Shown here piece after piece: positions 1 to 11,679 of a DNA stretch of 64,000 nt. Made by a program: the position numbers and the translations under genes. The stretch is from Orychophragmus violaceus (taxonomy: Eukaryota; Streptophyta; Magnoliopsida; Brassicales; Brassicaceae): contig CM058229.1 of NCBI GenBank assembly GCA_030180135.1, forward strand, positions 39,087,522-39,151,521, written 5' to 3'. A model generated the notes under the pieces. That model was not told where the DNA came from and searched no databases. It worked only from the letters and a program-made list of their open reading frames with translations. Numbering within the stretch: position 1 is the first letter of the stretch; every line of letters begins with the position of its first letter.

Positions 1-2730
1 CCTTTCTATTCAAATTCTGTTACTTCGACAAAACCACTTCAACTCATATATAGTGACGTATGGATGTCTCCAATTCTTTCTGTTGATAACATGCGGTACT
101 ATATTATATTTGTTGACCACTTTACGAGGTACACATGGTTCTATCCATTGAAGCAAAAATCTGATGTCTGCAGAACTTTCAAAGCGTTTAAAGCCCTTGT
201 GGAGAATCGATACAATGAGAAGATAATTACCTTCTATACGGACAATGCAGTTGAGTATATGGCGCTGAGAAACTTTCTTGCAGACAGTGGGATATCACAT
301 CACACAACTCCTCTGCACACGCCAGAACACAATGCTGTTTCCGAGAGAAAGCATAGTCATATTGTTGAAACAGGCTTGACCTTGATACATCAGGCGTTGT
401 TACCTAAAAATCTCTGGACGTATGCGTTATCTACTTCTGTCTATCTCATTAATCGACTACCAACACCGGTTCTTCGCCATGTCTCGCCATACGCAAAGCT
501 GTTTGCTCAGTCGCCAAATTACTTGAAGTTGCGGGTATTCGGATGTAGGTGTTATCCTTGACTACGACCATATACATCACACAAGCTTGAAGAAAGATCG
601 AAATCTTGTGTGTTTGTGGGGTACTCTTTAACACAAAGCGCATATCATTGTCTTGAACCAGAGAGTGGTCGCATATATACATCACGGCATGTCGAGTTCG
701 TAGAAACAAAGTTCCCGTTTGCTTCCTCATTGCGGACTGACCAACCCAGTTCTGAAACAGTATCTCACTCACCTCCTACTCGTCTTCTTATTCATACTTC
801 TCCTCAGCTACTCGTACACGCCTCGACACCTGCGCCCTTGAGCTCAGACCTTCACCCACTGGCGCCGGTGCTATTATCGTCGCAAGAAGCTCAGGTACCG
901 TCTATGACTACCTCTGTTATTGCTAATGATATTGATGATGCAGGTAATTCTTCCACAGGTAGAGAACCACCTCAAACCGTCCCACAGCCATCGCAACCCT
1001 TACATCCTCTTAACCTACCTGATGTAGTTGTCCCAATCCAACCAATACCAGTCACTCAAAACAACCCAAACATTACTACTATCCCGATCAGAAAAAGAGC
1101 TCCACCTCCAAACCATTCCAGACCACCCGTCGTAAAAACAATATCACCAAACCAATCATAAAGCTCACCCTCACAGCCGCAAAGATCAACTCACGACCAC
1201 CTGTTCCTAAAATCGCAGCCCAAGCCTTAAAAGACGACCATTGGCGATTGGCAATGCAAGATTAGATGAATGCTCAGATTCGAAATCATACTTTTTATTT
1301 GGTACCTAGGAAGCCCGGACAGAATGTTATCACGACACGTTGGATTTTTTCACTGAAGTATCATCCGAATGGAAAACTAGATCAGTATAAAGCTAGGCTG
1401 GTTGCGAGGGGATTCAATCAAGAGTATGGCATAGAATATGCCGAGACCTTCAGTCCAGTTGTTAAGGCAGTCACCATTCGTGTTGTTCTTTAACTGGCCA
1501 TAACTCAGAATTGGTCACTCTTACAACTTGATATCAATAATGCGTTTCTTCAGGGAAGACTAACGAAAGAGGTTGATGTCACTCAACCACCTGGCTTTAT
1601 CGACAAGGATCGTCCTGATCATGTATGTCGCTTAAACAAAGCACTCTACGGTCTTAAACAGGCTCCTCGAGCGTGGTATCAAGAACTGAAGCAATTTCTT
1701 ATGAGCATGGGTTTCCGGAATTCTCTTGCTGATACTTCTGTCTTCACTTACCTGAGCAACGGGTTCACTATTTACGTTATCGTATACGTCGATGATATTA
1801 TAGTCACCGGAAATAACACTGCTGCGGTTACTCAATTCATTGGTGAACTCTCCAATCGATTCTCTCTTAAGGATCCACATGCGCTCAACTATTTTCTCGG
1901 TATAGAGGTGAAGCGTACATCAGCTGGGTTGCATCTGAGACAACAAAAATACATTCTTGATCTGCTAGAGAAGACGAGGATGCTTGATTATAAACCGGTC
2001 GCGACTCCAATGCCTCCGCAGCAAAAAATGTCCATCAAAACATCTCGCTGATGCGAAAGAGTTCTGTATGGTCATGGGGAGCTTACAATACTTATCGTTT
2101 ACTCGACCAGACATAGCCTATGTGGTCAACAAATTATCTCAGTATATACATGCTCCGACAGACCATCATTGGCTAGCAGTTAAGCAGATTCTGCGGTATC
2201 TTGCTGGCACCGTTTCCCATGGAATTTTACTACGAAAAGATACTCCACTGCATCTTCATGGTTCCTCTGGCGCCGATTGGGCAGTGGATGTAGATGACTA
2301 TATCTCCACAAGCGGCTACGTCATATACATCGGCTCATCACCAGTTTTGTAGTCATCTAAGAAACAATCCAGGATTGCCAGGTCTTCAACGGAGGCCGAA
2401 TACCGTGCAGTGGCAAACACTACATCTGAAGTTAATTGGATTAGATCGCTTCTTACTGAGCTCGGCATTCAGCTCACGCAGACACCAACTATATATTGTG
2501 ATAATCTAGGCGCCACCTACCTTTGTGCCAACCCGGTGTTTCACTCGAGGATCAAACATCTAGCTCTTGATTTTCATTTCGTGCGAAACCAGATCCAAGC
2601 AGGAGCACTACGAGTCACACATGTGTTTACAAAAGACCAACTCGCGGATGCGCTCACGAAACCGCTGCTACGCCCTCGATTTCAAGAACTCTATGGAAAA
2701 ATTGGATTAACGGAAGTTCCTCCATCTTGA
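1..2730 (+). pseudogene. copia polyprotein (integrase-RT-RNase H), broken
   Basis: The frame is open from the first base. The integrase core is at about 60-560, with the acidic triad visible as VDHFTRYTWF, FYTDNAVEY and the Glu in TPEHNAVSERKH. The RT is at about 1200-2050 with the catalytic YVDD at about 1785, preceded by ALYGLKQAPRAWY. The RNase H is at about 2350-2700 with STEAEYRAVA. Breaks are TGA at 559, a frameshift near 1140, TAG at 1263, TAA at 1491, a frameshift near 2035 and TAG at 2350. Several look like single changes of conserved codons, for example Trp before SSKKQS to TAG at 2350. In life the polyprotein would copy and integrate the element. This copy cannot. Confidence 0.93.
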
Positions 2731-2735
2731 GGGGG

Positions 2736-2877
2736 TGTACAGGAGCTAAGTATAGAAAGGACATCTTTGTAATTATGTCTGTATAATACCTAGCGTATCC
2801 CATGTATAAATATTGTAACCATAGTATCAATAAAATCAATTCAGCCTCTATTCTCATAATTATAACGTTATTTTCCA
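2736..2877 (+). repeat. 3' LTR of the copia element, with polypurine tract just before it
   Basis: The purine run TTGAGGGGG at 2727-2735 directly follows the RNase H stop and fits a polypurine tract. The LTR then starts TGTACAGG and appears to end TTTTCCA at 2877, about 142 bp. It holds a TATA-like TATAAATA near 2803 and AATAAAAT near 2829, fitting a short copia LTR with promoter and poly(A) signal. The 3' boundary is set by the CA terminus only and is less certain. Confidence 0.7.
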
Positions 2878-2910
2878 GATGAGAAGTATTATAAGAAGAC
2901 TTTTGCCGAT

Positions 2911-4166
2911 TTTTTTTTTCACTAAAAGATTTTTATTCATGAAACAACGTACCCGAAATTACACAAGATTAAAACTAAAGCCGGTGGGTTTAACAAAAAC
3001 CTCTGGAAACGAAAGCTAACGGATAAAGATCATCCCTAGAACCATAAGCTGGCAGACATAAGAAAATCCCCGGAGCGAATACAAAAGACAATAAAAAACA
3101 AACGTCTAATCGCCAACTATAAGTCAACTCCCTCGGAGCAAGACCCTAATACCAAAACACTCAAGCACGAAGATCCACCACGAGACGAGAGAGAAGATAA
3201 CTGAAGCATCCAAAGACGTACTTTATTAGGCCTAATCCAACGGATTCATAATATTGCTTCCACACGTAAGAAGACACCAGACAAATCATATGCAGATAGA
3301 CCGGAGCGCCGAAGGAACACAAATTTAACTAAACGACATCCGACGACTTTATGTGAGACGAGCTGAAGCTCCAATTCCTAAAGATTGAACAGGAGATCCA
3401 AAACCGAGAAGCGATAAAAGAACTGCGGGATCTATACCGATGCAATCAAACGCGAGAAATAGCACACTCTCAACCCATAGTAACCTCACCATCAGAAGCA
3501 AGCACATACAAGCACACAAACCCAAATAAGATAAAAACAAGACAACCACCCGAACTGAGCAGAACATACCGAGTACGGACAAACCTAGCGCTAAAAGAAG
3601 CAAGCTACCACGATGGGAAAGGAAAACGAGGTCTAAATCCGAGAAATGCAAACAATAGCCGAAGGGGATTATACTTCACAACAAAACACCTAAGAGCTAA
3701 ATCGATCAACCAAACCAAGGCTAACCAAACAACACCAATAAACCCTAAAACAAGCTTGGCTATAGAGAAAAACCAGACCAAAACCTATCCTAACCGACCC
3801 TTACCGAGAGTGAGCAACAAACCATCCAAGCCGATAATACTCCAAAAAATCAGAGAAACGAGACTTGCGGGTGAAGTGCATAGAACTGGAGGAGAGCCGC
3901 AAACACGACCACCTATCGGAGGAGCACCATCTGAACCCCATACCGCCAGAGACCAACAACCCGAGAGGAAGCGTCGGAGAACACGGAAGCGCATAACATG
4001 GAGACGCCGAAGAACAATCCACAAGCCAGAACAAGCAGAAACCGGAGGCTCTCCACACGCTGAAGATCACCATCGAGTAAAACGCCGGAGCCGAGCACAT
4101 AGAAGAATAGGCGGGCTCGAACGGAGGTGGAAAGCAACCATGGAAAAGCCGGATAGGAGAGGAGAC
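2911..4166 (-). mobile_element. poly(A)-tailed retroposon, 3' part (split by a gypsy element)
   Basis: On the minus strand the segment ends in a run of about 10 A (T run at 2911) after AATAAAAATC-like sequence, as a retroposon tail would. Its 5' part is GC-richer and has no conserved ORF in either strand. The plus-strand Arg-rich ORF at 3756-4169 is an antisense shadow. The sequence resumes at 9367 beyond the inserted gypsy element. I cannot name the family. A Sadhu-like non-coding retroposon or the 5' region of a LINE are both possible. No clear target-site duplication was found. Confidence 0.5.
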
Positions 4167-4500
4167 TGATAGAGAATAAACGTAACAAGTAATTAGATGA
4201 ATTAAACAAAGAACCTATATTCATAAAACACAGATCCTGACCTCAAGAGCAAAGAATCTAAATGAAGAAAGGATTCTTAAACTTCAATGAGCAAATCGAA
4301 TACAGAGAGTTTGACAGAAAAGAGATTTCAACAAAGATTATTCAATAGTCGTTTCTGAGATGGAAAAGCGACTTTAACACCAACACCAACAAAACAGTTG
4401 CATAATCACAACAAGAAAAAAAAAAAAGATATGCTAAAATCTTTATTTGAATCGATTTGCTCAGCTAGATGATGTAGCATCCCGCCAAATTCCTGTAACA
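4167..4500 (-). repeat. 3' LTR of the chromovirus
   Basis: In element orientation it starts TGTTACAGGAATTTGG at 4500 and ends in ...TCA at 4167. It matches 9019-9366 along its length, with small indels including about 15 bp near the start. The internal side has a purine-rich tract (GGAGAGGGTAGATT on the minus strand, 4501-4514). Confidence 0.85.
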
Positions 4501-4527
4501 AATCTACCCTCTCCAAGAAACTTGACC

Positions 4528-7500
4528 TCAAGGTTTAAAAGATGGAAACCTTCTCTGCAAATCAAACAGAAACTCCCAAGTAGCTTCTTCGATAGGCTCG
4601 TCAGTCCACTTAACCAACACTTTAGTGACAGCCTTGCCATGCCGATTGACCATATCCTTTCCAACAATCATTCTGGCTCTTTGATCAAAACATCTGATGT
4701 ACCGGCAGGAAGCTCATGTAAAGTAGTTGCAGTCCCGCCAATTAGTTTGAGCTGCCACCCATGAAAGACGGGATGAATCCGTGAAGAAGGTGGTAGATCG
4801 AGTTTATACGCAACCTTCCCGCATCGATCAACTATCTTTTAAGGTCCATAAAAGTTAGGTGCCAACTTTGGTCCATGCCTTACCACCACTGAATTCTGTA
4901 TATACGGCTGCAACTTCACATACACGAAATTACCGATAGCCAGTTCACGCTCAGTACGACGCTGATTTTCAAAATGTGACATACGATGATGTGCTCTCAT
5001 CAAGTGAAAATTCAAGAACAAGAGCATACTCTCCCTTTCATGCAAATTCCTCGCCACCACAGCCACCTTCGACTCCACAGTAAGATAAGGCAAGTGTTGG
5101 GGAGGTAATTGACCATAAACCGCTTCATACGGAGTCATCTGAATAGCTGAATGAAAATTGGTATTGTACCAATATTCAGTGAGTGGCAGCCACTTTCTTC
5201 ACATATACGGTCTGTCACCGTAAATAAGCCTCGAGGCATCTGTTAACGACTTCTATTTGGCCATCACTTTAAGGATGGTATGCGCTTGAGAGGTTCAGAG
5301 AGACGCCCTAAAGAGTGAACAATTCCTGCCAAAAATCGCTTAGAAAACACTGTCCCGGTCACTGACAATTGATTGAGGCAGTGTGTGTAGTTTAAAGACG
5401 TTATCAAGGAATGCACGGGCTACTATTTCTGCTGTATACGGACGAGACAAAACCATAAAATGAGCAGCTTTACTCAGCGTGTCCACCACCACAAATATGA
5501 CTGACTTCCCGAATGAGCTAGGTAACCCGTCTATAAAATCAATAGAAATAGCTAACCAAACTGTTTCTAGTACGGATAGAGGCTGTAGCAGTCACAGGTA
5601 TGCAACTATGTCATATTTGCATTATTGACACACACTAATAGCTCGAGAAAAAAACTGAATATCCTTTGACATCCCCTTCCAATAAAATAGACTCTTCACA
5701 TGTTGATGGGTTGCATCACGACCCGAGTGACCTCCCACACCCGAACAGTGTAACCATTCCAAGATCTTGCTCTTGACTGTGACAGCTGAGGGTACAACAA
5801 GCTTTCCTTTACGTTGCAGTATGTCTCGACTCCATGTAAAATGTTTCTTGGCGGTTTTATCCTGTTTCAAAGCGTTGATCACTGCTAATTTATCATCATC
5901 CCGAGCATAACTGTTCTGAATCTGCTTAAGGAGATCATATTCCAAAACAGATAACACCATGTGCAAAATTTTGGATCCTTCCACCCTCGACAATGCATCA
6001 ACCACAATATTATCCTTCCCTTGCCTATGCTGGATCTCATAATAAAATTCAAGAAACTTAGGCAGCCATTATTGTTGTACTGGTGTGTACAACCTTTGCT
6101 CAAGTAGATACTTCAAACTCCGCTGATTTGTTTTTATCACAAAATCGCTTGTGAGTAAGTAATGTCTCCACTTTTGTACTTCAAGCAGCTCCTTCTCATA
6201 TATCGATAAGTAAAGTTGTTTCCTTTTTAATTAAATGTTAATATACGCCAAGGGATGTCCCTCATGCATCAATACAGCCCCAAATCCATTGCCACACGCA
6301 TCTGTCTCAACGATAAAAAGGTTTGTTGAAGAGAGGAAGTGCCAAAACCGAAGTTGAACAAAGTGCTTGTTTCAACTCAGCAGATGCAGAACTCACTTCT
6401 CCTGACCACACGAAGGCATCTTTCTTCGTAAAAGCGGTTAGAGGAGCAGCAATCATACCAAAATTCCTCACAAATCGACGATAAAACCCGGTAAACCCAA
6501 AAACCCTCTCAACTGCTTTAATTTTTTTTTGGTTAGGCCACTCTGCTACTGCCTGAATCTTTGCGGATTCTGTCGAAATGCCTATGCCCTCTATGTAATT
6601 TCCTAGGTACTCTACCTTCCCTGCTGCAAACGAACACTTACTATGATTGGCAAACAGATTATTTCCCCGCATCAGTTCGAACACCTCACACAAATGTCTG
6701 AAGTGATCAGTCATAGTTGAACTGTAAATCAAGATGTCATCGAAGAAGATATGCATTTTCTCAGCAACGACCGAAATATTGCGTTCATCAATCCTTAGAA
6801 CGTTTCCGGTGCATTCTTTAATCCCAAAGTCATAACCAAATACTCGTAGTGACCACTGTGAGTTTTGAAGGCTGTCTTGTGAATATCCATATGATCCATA
6901 CACACTTGATGATAGTCCACTCGCAAATCTATCTTTGAGTAAACGGTAGAACCCCCCAACTCGCCCATCAAGTCTTCGATCAAGGGAATCAGAAATTTGT
7001 CCTTAATAGTCATGGCATTTAAACTTCTGTAATCAACATATAAATGCCACGTCCCATCTCTCTTTTCACCAACACTACATGTGATGCATACGAGCTTGAA
7101 CTCACTTGTATTGTCCCTGCGTGTAGCAGATTCTGCACCAACTTATCAATCTTGTTTTTCTAGTGGATTGAGTACCGATAAGGCCTCTGATTAATCGGGT
7201 TCGATCCTTCTAAAAGAGGTATTTTGTGGTTGTGCTGAGCTCTAAACGATGGTAATGTTTTGGGCTCTTCAAACACATCGACAAACTCTGCTATCAATGA
7301 AGATATCGTGTCAGGTACCCTCTGTTTCGCTTCACGTACTGCTTCAATCGAGTAGAGCATTACGGGTCGACATCATTATCTTCTTGCACACACAACATTG
7401 CTAACTGAGCTAGCCCCTCCTGCATTATATTCAGTCTCACTGCCTTCGCCCCTCTCATTGACCCCAATCTGATTCTGTGAATGTGGATTTTCCCGTGGTT

Positions 7501-8984
7501 CCACGTGAACTGTATCTCCAATCATTGTAAATCCCAAATGATGGGACCAAGTTGTGATAACCACTGAACACCCAGTACCATATCGCTACCTCGCAACGGA
7601 ATTACAAAGACATCCGACATAAATTCAATACCTTGAAAGTCCCATTTAAACTGCTCTACTTTAGCTTCAACCGCAAGCAAGTTTCTATTTTCCACTTTGA
7701 CCTTCCTCAGGTCAGCCGATTCAGACTGTAACCCAATTTCAACACTAAATCCTTGTCGATAAAATTATGTGTCGACCCTGAATCGATCAAAAGAACAGCA
7801 CCCTTCTTCAATGCACTCCTCTGACACGCATGGTTCTGTAATTCTCAGATATACCAGCTACCATATTTACCAAAATATGAGCTAAGTCACCTTCTTCAGC
7901 TCCATCCCACTATCTTCACATTGTTCTTTTTCTTCGTCAACATCGGTTTCTAACAGAAACAGTTGTGATTTCTTATGTTTCAAGTAATGGTCATGTGAAT
8001 ATTCGTCAAATAAGTAACAAAGACCATGAGCCCTTCATTTACTCATCTCTTCCTTCGATCGAAATGGGACTGGTTGCTTCTGAAACGTTTTGTTCCTATC
8101 TGTGACTGTCGGATCATCTGCCTTTGCTCCATTCACATTCTTATAAGGTAGGATACCTTTATTATTAACCGCCTGAGTTTTAGGAGACGACCAGTTGGAT
8201 CCTTGAGGTTTAGATGGATGAGCTTTCTCATAAAGCCTTCCGAGGACCAAGCATTCTGAAATACATTTGCGTATCCATCCTCAACCCTGCTAGATATGCA
8301 CTGACCAAGTATTCTTCGGACAGATCAACACGAGTTCGAATCAACTCGAACCTACCGTGATATTCCACTGTGCCATCAGTCTCTTGGAGCTGTTTTAATT
8401 TAGCAATTGGGTCATCTAGAATCTCATCAAATTGTTCTAACAACAACACCTTATAAGCATGCCAATCGGTTGCGACGTGTACTCTTACATCTGATTGTGT
8501 GATCGTTTGATGCCAAGTTGCTGCGAGTTCGTCGAAGTGAATCAACGCAATGCCCACCTTCAATTCACCTGGTGTATGGTCGATAGCGAAAAACTGCTTA
8601 ATCTTAAAAAGCCACTCTTTGACTTATCTCCGTTGTATCGGGGAAAATCCAACTTCGCAAGTTGAGTAACCCCAGAGTACAATGAACCCTGATGCATTCT
8701 ACCCTTGCCCGACTCGGTTGTATGGACGCGACCACCCGGACCTGAAGTTGTCCCTTGATTCAGCTTAACACTGTTGTTTACCCCTCCATGTTCACTTGTT
8801 ACTCGGAATTGGTTATCAATTTGATTGCTTCAAACATCTCAGCAATACTCTTGTCCATCTTATCGTTCTATGAAGCCAATTGAACCGCCATAGAGGCTTC
8901 AATTCGCGAGCGCATTGCTTCTTCTACTTCACGCACCAATGTTTCCTTCTCTTTCAATGCTATATGAGCCCTTGTTTCAGCCAT
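4528..8984 (-). pseudogene. chromovirus gag-pol polyprotein, broken
   Basis: Translation would begin at the ATG at 8984, just after the primer site. Gag is at about 8980-8035 (capsid-like stretch with DWHAYKVLLLEQF). The zinc knuckle near 8030 reads CYLFDEYSHDHYLKHK, so the second Cys of the expected CCHC is Phe. The protease active site DSGSTHNF is near 7775. The RT has FDDILIYS near 6730 and the conserved GFTGFYRRFV downstream. The integrase C-terminal part at 5138-4839 has YVKLQPY and KLAPNFYGP. The last segment, about 4640-4528, reads VKWTDEPIEEATWE, a chromodomain core, and stops at 4528. Frames shift many times (near 8240, 7590, 7015, 6900, 6010 and others), so nothing functional can be made. 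Confidence 0.9.
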
Positions 8985-9003
8985 TAAATTTCCAGGAAAG
9001 ATA

Positions 9004-9018
9004 ATGCTCTGATACCTT
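9004..9018 (-). other. primer binding site, initiator tRNA-Met type
   Basis: Immediately inside the 5' LTR the minus strand reads AAGGTATCAGAGCAT, close to the standard TGGTATCAGAGC complement of plant initiator tRNA-Met. The gag ATG follows about 20 bp later. Confidence 0.85.
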
Positions 9019-9366
9019 TGATAAATAATAAACATAACAAGTAATCAGATTAATTAAACAAAGAACTGATGTTTATAAAACACAGATGCTGACCTCAAGA
9101 GAAAAAAATCTGATTGAAGAAAGGATTCTTAAATTTCAATGAGCAAATTGAATGCAGAGAGTTTGATAGAAAAAGAGTTCAACAAAGATTATTCAATAGT
9201 CGCTTCCGAGCTGGAAAAGCGACTTTAACACCAACACCAACAAAACAGTTGCATAATCGCAACAAGAAAATAAAACATAAGATATCCTAAAATCTATATT
9301 TGAATCGATTTGCTCAGCTAGATGATGTGGCCTCCGATTTGACTCTCCCGCCAAATTTGTGTAACA
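9019..9366 (-). repeat. 5' LTR of the chromovirus
   Basis: Partner of 4167-4500. It is 348 bp against 334 bp, with many point differences and short indels, so the insertion is clearly older than GP4. It ends at 9366 and is followed by GAGAT. Confidence 0.85.
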
Positions 9367-9500
9367 GAGATAACTATACATACCCCCAAGCAAGGAACGG
9401 GCCTCTCCCGGCGGCGACATGACGAATCGTCGACCGCCGAAGAGGAAGGAAAGCTCAGATCTGAACGACGCAGTGGCTCGTCGTTTTAATCGCCAAAGAG
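9367..9500 (-). mobile_element. retroposon 5' part, continuing from 4166
   Basis: GC-rich, CGCC-containing sequence of the same texture as 3900-4166. It becomes contiguous with that segment when the chromovirus and its duplication are removed. The true 5' end lies somewhere around 9500, where composition changes to AT-rich. The boundary is approximate. Confidence 0.45.
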
Positions 9501-9879
9501 AGTTTCATAAATGGAGTTTTTGTCAATTACAGATATAAACTAGAGATTCTCAAGGTTTAAAATTTCAAATCTCCCAGCAAGCTATCTTGGTACACAGACA
9601 ACATAGAATCTGAATGTATATATTGATTTAAATCAATTTTGTAGAACTTATAACAAAATGCTACAAGTTTCTGAGTCTTTCAGAAATTGTGCTCTCACCA
9701 AAAGAAAAAACAACAAACAAAAGCAGAATCTTTAGATAAACAGGTTCTGCGTACAGACTACAAGCCATACCAAATCTCTCCAATCATTGTTCTTTTATCT
9801 TCATTCCATCTCCAGGAAAGCGACAGTACCGTATCATGGTTCAAGCATGTGAACCATATTGATTCAGTTAATGATGCAT
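9501..9879. other. stretch with no recognised gene
   Basis: AT-rich sequence between the retroposon end and the host-gene fragment. On the minus strand it lies just downstream of the molybdenum-cofactor-sulfurase-like reading frame and may include its former 3' UTR. The short plus-strand ORF at 9687-9908 resembles nothing I recognise. Confidence 0.4.
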
Positions 9880-10285
9880 TCATCGGTTACATAAGCTTCT
9901 CTGAGTGACCCAAAAGTTGTGGCTTTGTGCATTTCTACTACGAAACCACGTCTTTGAATACTCTGCTTCTTCTTCTTCTTTTTCTTCAACAGTAGGAAAC
10001 GAACCTTCTCCGATGAAACAAGGGTTTAAGAACTTGGCAACGAAAACCCAAAGCTTGTAAACATCCTCAAAGCTTGTCAAGAAGCTAAGAGAAGCTGTAA
10101 CAACCTCGAATCTTATAAACCCGTTTTTCCAAACTTTATTCTGCAAGTGCAACGCACTATCTTCCTTACTCCGAGTTCTATAGTTTCTAGGTTTATCATC
10201 TACTATGCATAAGTGACACAATATACCAATGCCAAGAGATATACCTTCTCTTTCACCGAGTCTCAGAACAATTTCCGAACTAAGT
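9880..10285 (-). pseudogene. molybdenum-cofactor-sulfurase-like gene, C-terminal piece, cut by GP1
   Basis: The minus frame contains EREGISLGIGILCHLCIVDD, RSKEDSALHLQN and FIRFEVVTASLSFLTSFEDV followed by YKLWVFVAKFLNP. From memory these match the C-terminal region of the Arabidopsis PLP-dependent transferase / molybdenum cofactor sulfurase-like proteins (At2g23520, At4g37100, At5g66950 group). The rest of the gene resumes at 16897 on the far side of GP1. The reading frame runs past the expected C-terminus into ...SQSHNFW-like sequence to a stop at 9880, so the original stop may be lost. Family assignment is from recall. A BLASTP search would settle it. Confidence 0.72.
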
Positions 10286-10288
10286 TGA

Positions 10289-10324
10289 TATATCATGGTT
10301 TTTATAGTTTTTGGCCATGATATA
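10289..10324 (+). repeat. LTR-end hairpin of GP1
   Basis: TATATCATGG (10289-10298) is exactly complementary to CCATGATATA (10315-10324), with a 16-nt loop. The same arrangement starts the LTRs of GP2, GP3 and GP4. Confidence 0.8.
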
Positions 10325-10484
10325 TGTCTTTGTTATTGAGTCTTTTAGTGTGTTTTGAAGTCCTTTCATGTGTTTTACAGGTTTAGGTACGTTTTGAGCA
10401 TATTTGGACATTATGGCGCATTATGGAGCTATTTGGAGATTTCGTGCGAGAAGAAGAAATCATAGGCGATAACAGAGCACAAAC

Positions 10485-10519
10485 ATCGATCGACACAACC
10501 TTAGAATCGATCTACACAG
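10485..10519 (+). promoter_or_regulatory. CGATCG motif pair in the GP1 5' LTR
   Basis: ATCGATCGACACA near 10485 and the diverged ATCGATCTACACA near 10505, 20 bp apart, lie about 100 bp upstream of the TATA-like sequence. The 3' LTR has the same pair at 15958 and 15978, the second as ATTGATCGACACA. Confidence 0.65.
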
Positions 10520-11449
10520 TTCGTGATCAGGCATATCTCACCGAATTAATGAAGACTTTGGATATTTTCAGCTTGGCCCAGAAGTTTCTCATAATTATAA
10601 AGAAGTCCAAAACGTGTATAGATTATTATATTAGGGTTTTTAAGCCATTGTTTAGGCTACACTTTAATTATCAGAGATTGAGAGATTTTGGGGCTGGTCA
10701 TGTACTCGACAGAGAAGATATTTTGAACCTCTGTTTTTCTATCCTTTTTATGTTATTTGGTTTTCTATTCATCATGTCTTTTGTTTCATCTGCCATGTCT
10801 GAGTAGTTCTCCAGTTAGGCTTAGGGATTTTCATTAGGGATTTCATGGAATATTAAGTTCTATAGGGATTCATAACTTCTAGTTCTTCATCTACGGTTAA
10901 TCTTAATGCTTAATCTGAATTAGCTACCCAGATTATTGTTGTTAGGTTGATTTTCGCAACGAAATTTGGTTAATTAGCTAGAAAGAACCTAGATGAGCAA
11001 TTGATCTATTCATAAAGAAATTTGCCTTAGGAAATTGTGTACGAACGAACATGAGATTAATGCATGTTTAGGATCTCTAGAACTCGCAACGAAAGTTGGT
11101 TTGCTAGGTTGCTAGACATAGATAATACTTGCAGCAAAAGTTGGTTTCTTATACTACCGTGATTTTAGTTTTAGAACAGTTCTTAATTCGATCTCGATTG
11201 ATTGATTTGCATGTATTCTTGATTTCATGAGAACTCCCTTGGCCTAATGCTTCACTTGATTGAGTACAAACCGTTTGATTTACTTTCTTTCATTATTTAC
11301 TGCTTATTCTCTGCTGCTGCTTAGCTTAATTCGAACCTCTGTAGTCTATCGTAAAATTCTTGAGTCTTTGTGGATTCGACCCCTATATACTACAGTCACT
11401 TTCTGTGCACTTGCAATGTAGCTCTAAGGACTAAAGCATATCAAGTTTT

Positions 11450-11467
11450 TGGCGCCGTTGTCGGGGA
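11450..11467 (+). other. GP1 primer binding site, tRNA-Asp type
   Basis: TGGCGCCGTTGTCGGGGA begins 6 bp inside the LTR. It differs by one base from the standard Athila site in GP2, which is complementary to the 3' end of plant tRNA-Asp. Confidence 0.85.
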
Positions 11468-11574
11468 CTCTTTTGAGTCTTCGATAGATATGAGTTTAGA
11501 ATTTAGACTTATTTTATTAATTATTTTTCTGTTTTGTCTATGTTCTTGCGTTTTAAGTTCGACGAAGAACACGT

Positions 11575-11656
11575 GCGACGATCGACACCCACTTGGAATC
11601 GATCGACACACTTGCGATTAGCATCGATCGACGCTCTGCTAACGTCGGTCGACACA
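11575..11656 (+). promoter_or_regulatory. leader motif array of GP1
   Basis: Four copies or near-copies of the motif (about 11578, 11596, 11620, 11642) lie between the PBS and gag, spaced 18-24 bp. The equivalent leader arrays of GP2, GP3 and GP4 also have four copies. Confidence 0.7.
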
Positions 11657-11679
11657 CTTTGCGTGAACCAGACAGTTCA

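Larger units (their letters stand above)
1..2877 (+). mobile_element. Ty1/copia LTR retrotransposon, 3' part only
   Basis: The window opens inside a copia element. The domain order integrase, reverse transcriptase, RNase H is the copia (Pseudoviridae) order. It is followed by a purine-rich tract and a short LTR. The gag, protease and 5' LTR lie outside the window to the left. The coding part is broken by stops and frameshifts, so the copy is dead. Flanking duplications cannot be checked because the left end is missing. Confidence 0.93.
4167..9366 (-). mobile_element. Ty3/gypsy chromovirus, complete but decayed
   Basis: Read on the minus strand this is LTR, initiator-Met PBS, gag, protease, RT, RNase H, integrase, chromodomain, LTR. 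The ends are TG...CA in element orientation. Flanking bases are GAGAC (4162-4166) and GAGAT (9367-9371), a 4 of 5 match to a 5-bp duplication. The C-terminal chromodomain-like stretch and the Met-type primer site place it in the chromovirus branch, unlike the Athila-type elements elsewhere in the window. It inserted into the retroposon at 2911-9500. Confidence 0.9.
10286..11443 (+). repeat. GP1 5' LTR
   Basis: Starts TGATATATCATGG and ends ...CATATCA, directly before the PBS. It has a terminal hairpin, a motif pair near 10485-10519, a TATA-like TATAGATTATTATATTAG about 10615, and then a long region with repeated AACGAAAGTTGG-type boxes. It is 1158 bp against 1136 bp for the 3' copy. Confidence 0.9.

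Noticed and set aside
2895..2915. Shared word CTTTTGCCGATTTT at 2898 and at 31635 taken as a common insertion target of both retroposons
   Set aside because: Fourteen bases only, one inside and one outside a retroposon. Probably coincidence.
3756..4169. Arg/Pro-rich plus-strand ORF
   Set aside because: Antisense of the GC-rich 5' part of the retroposon. Low-complexity composition and no recognisable family.
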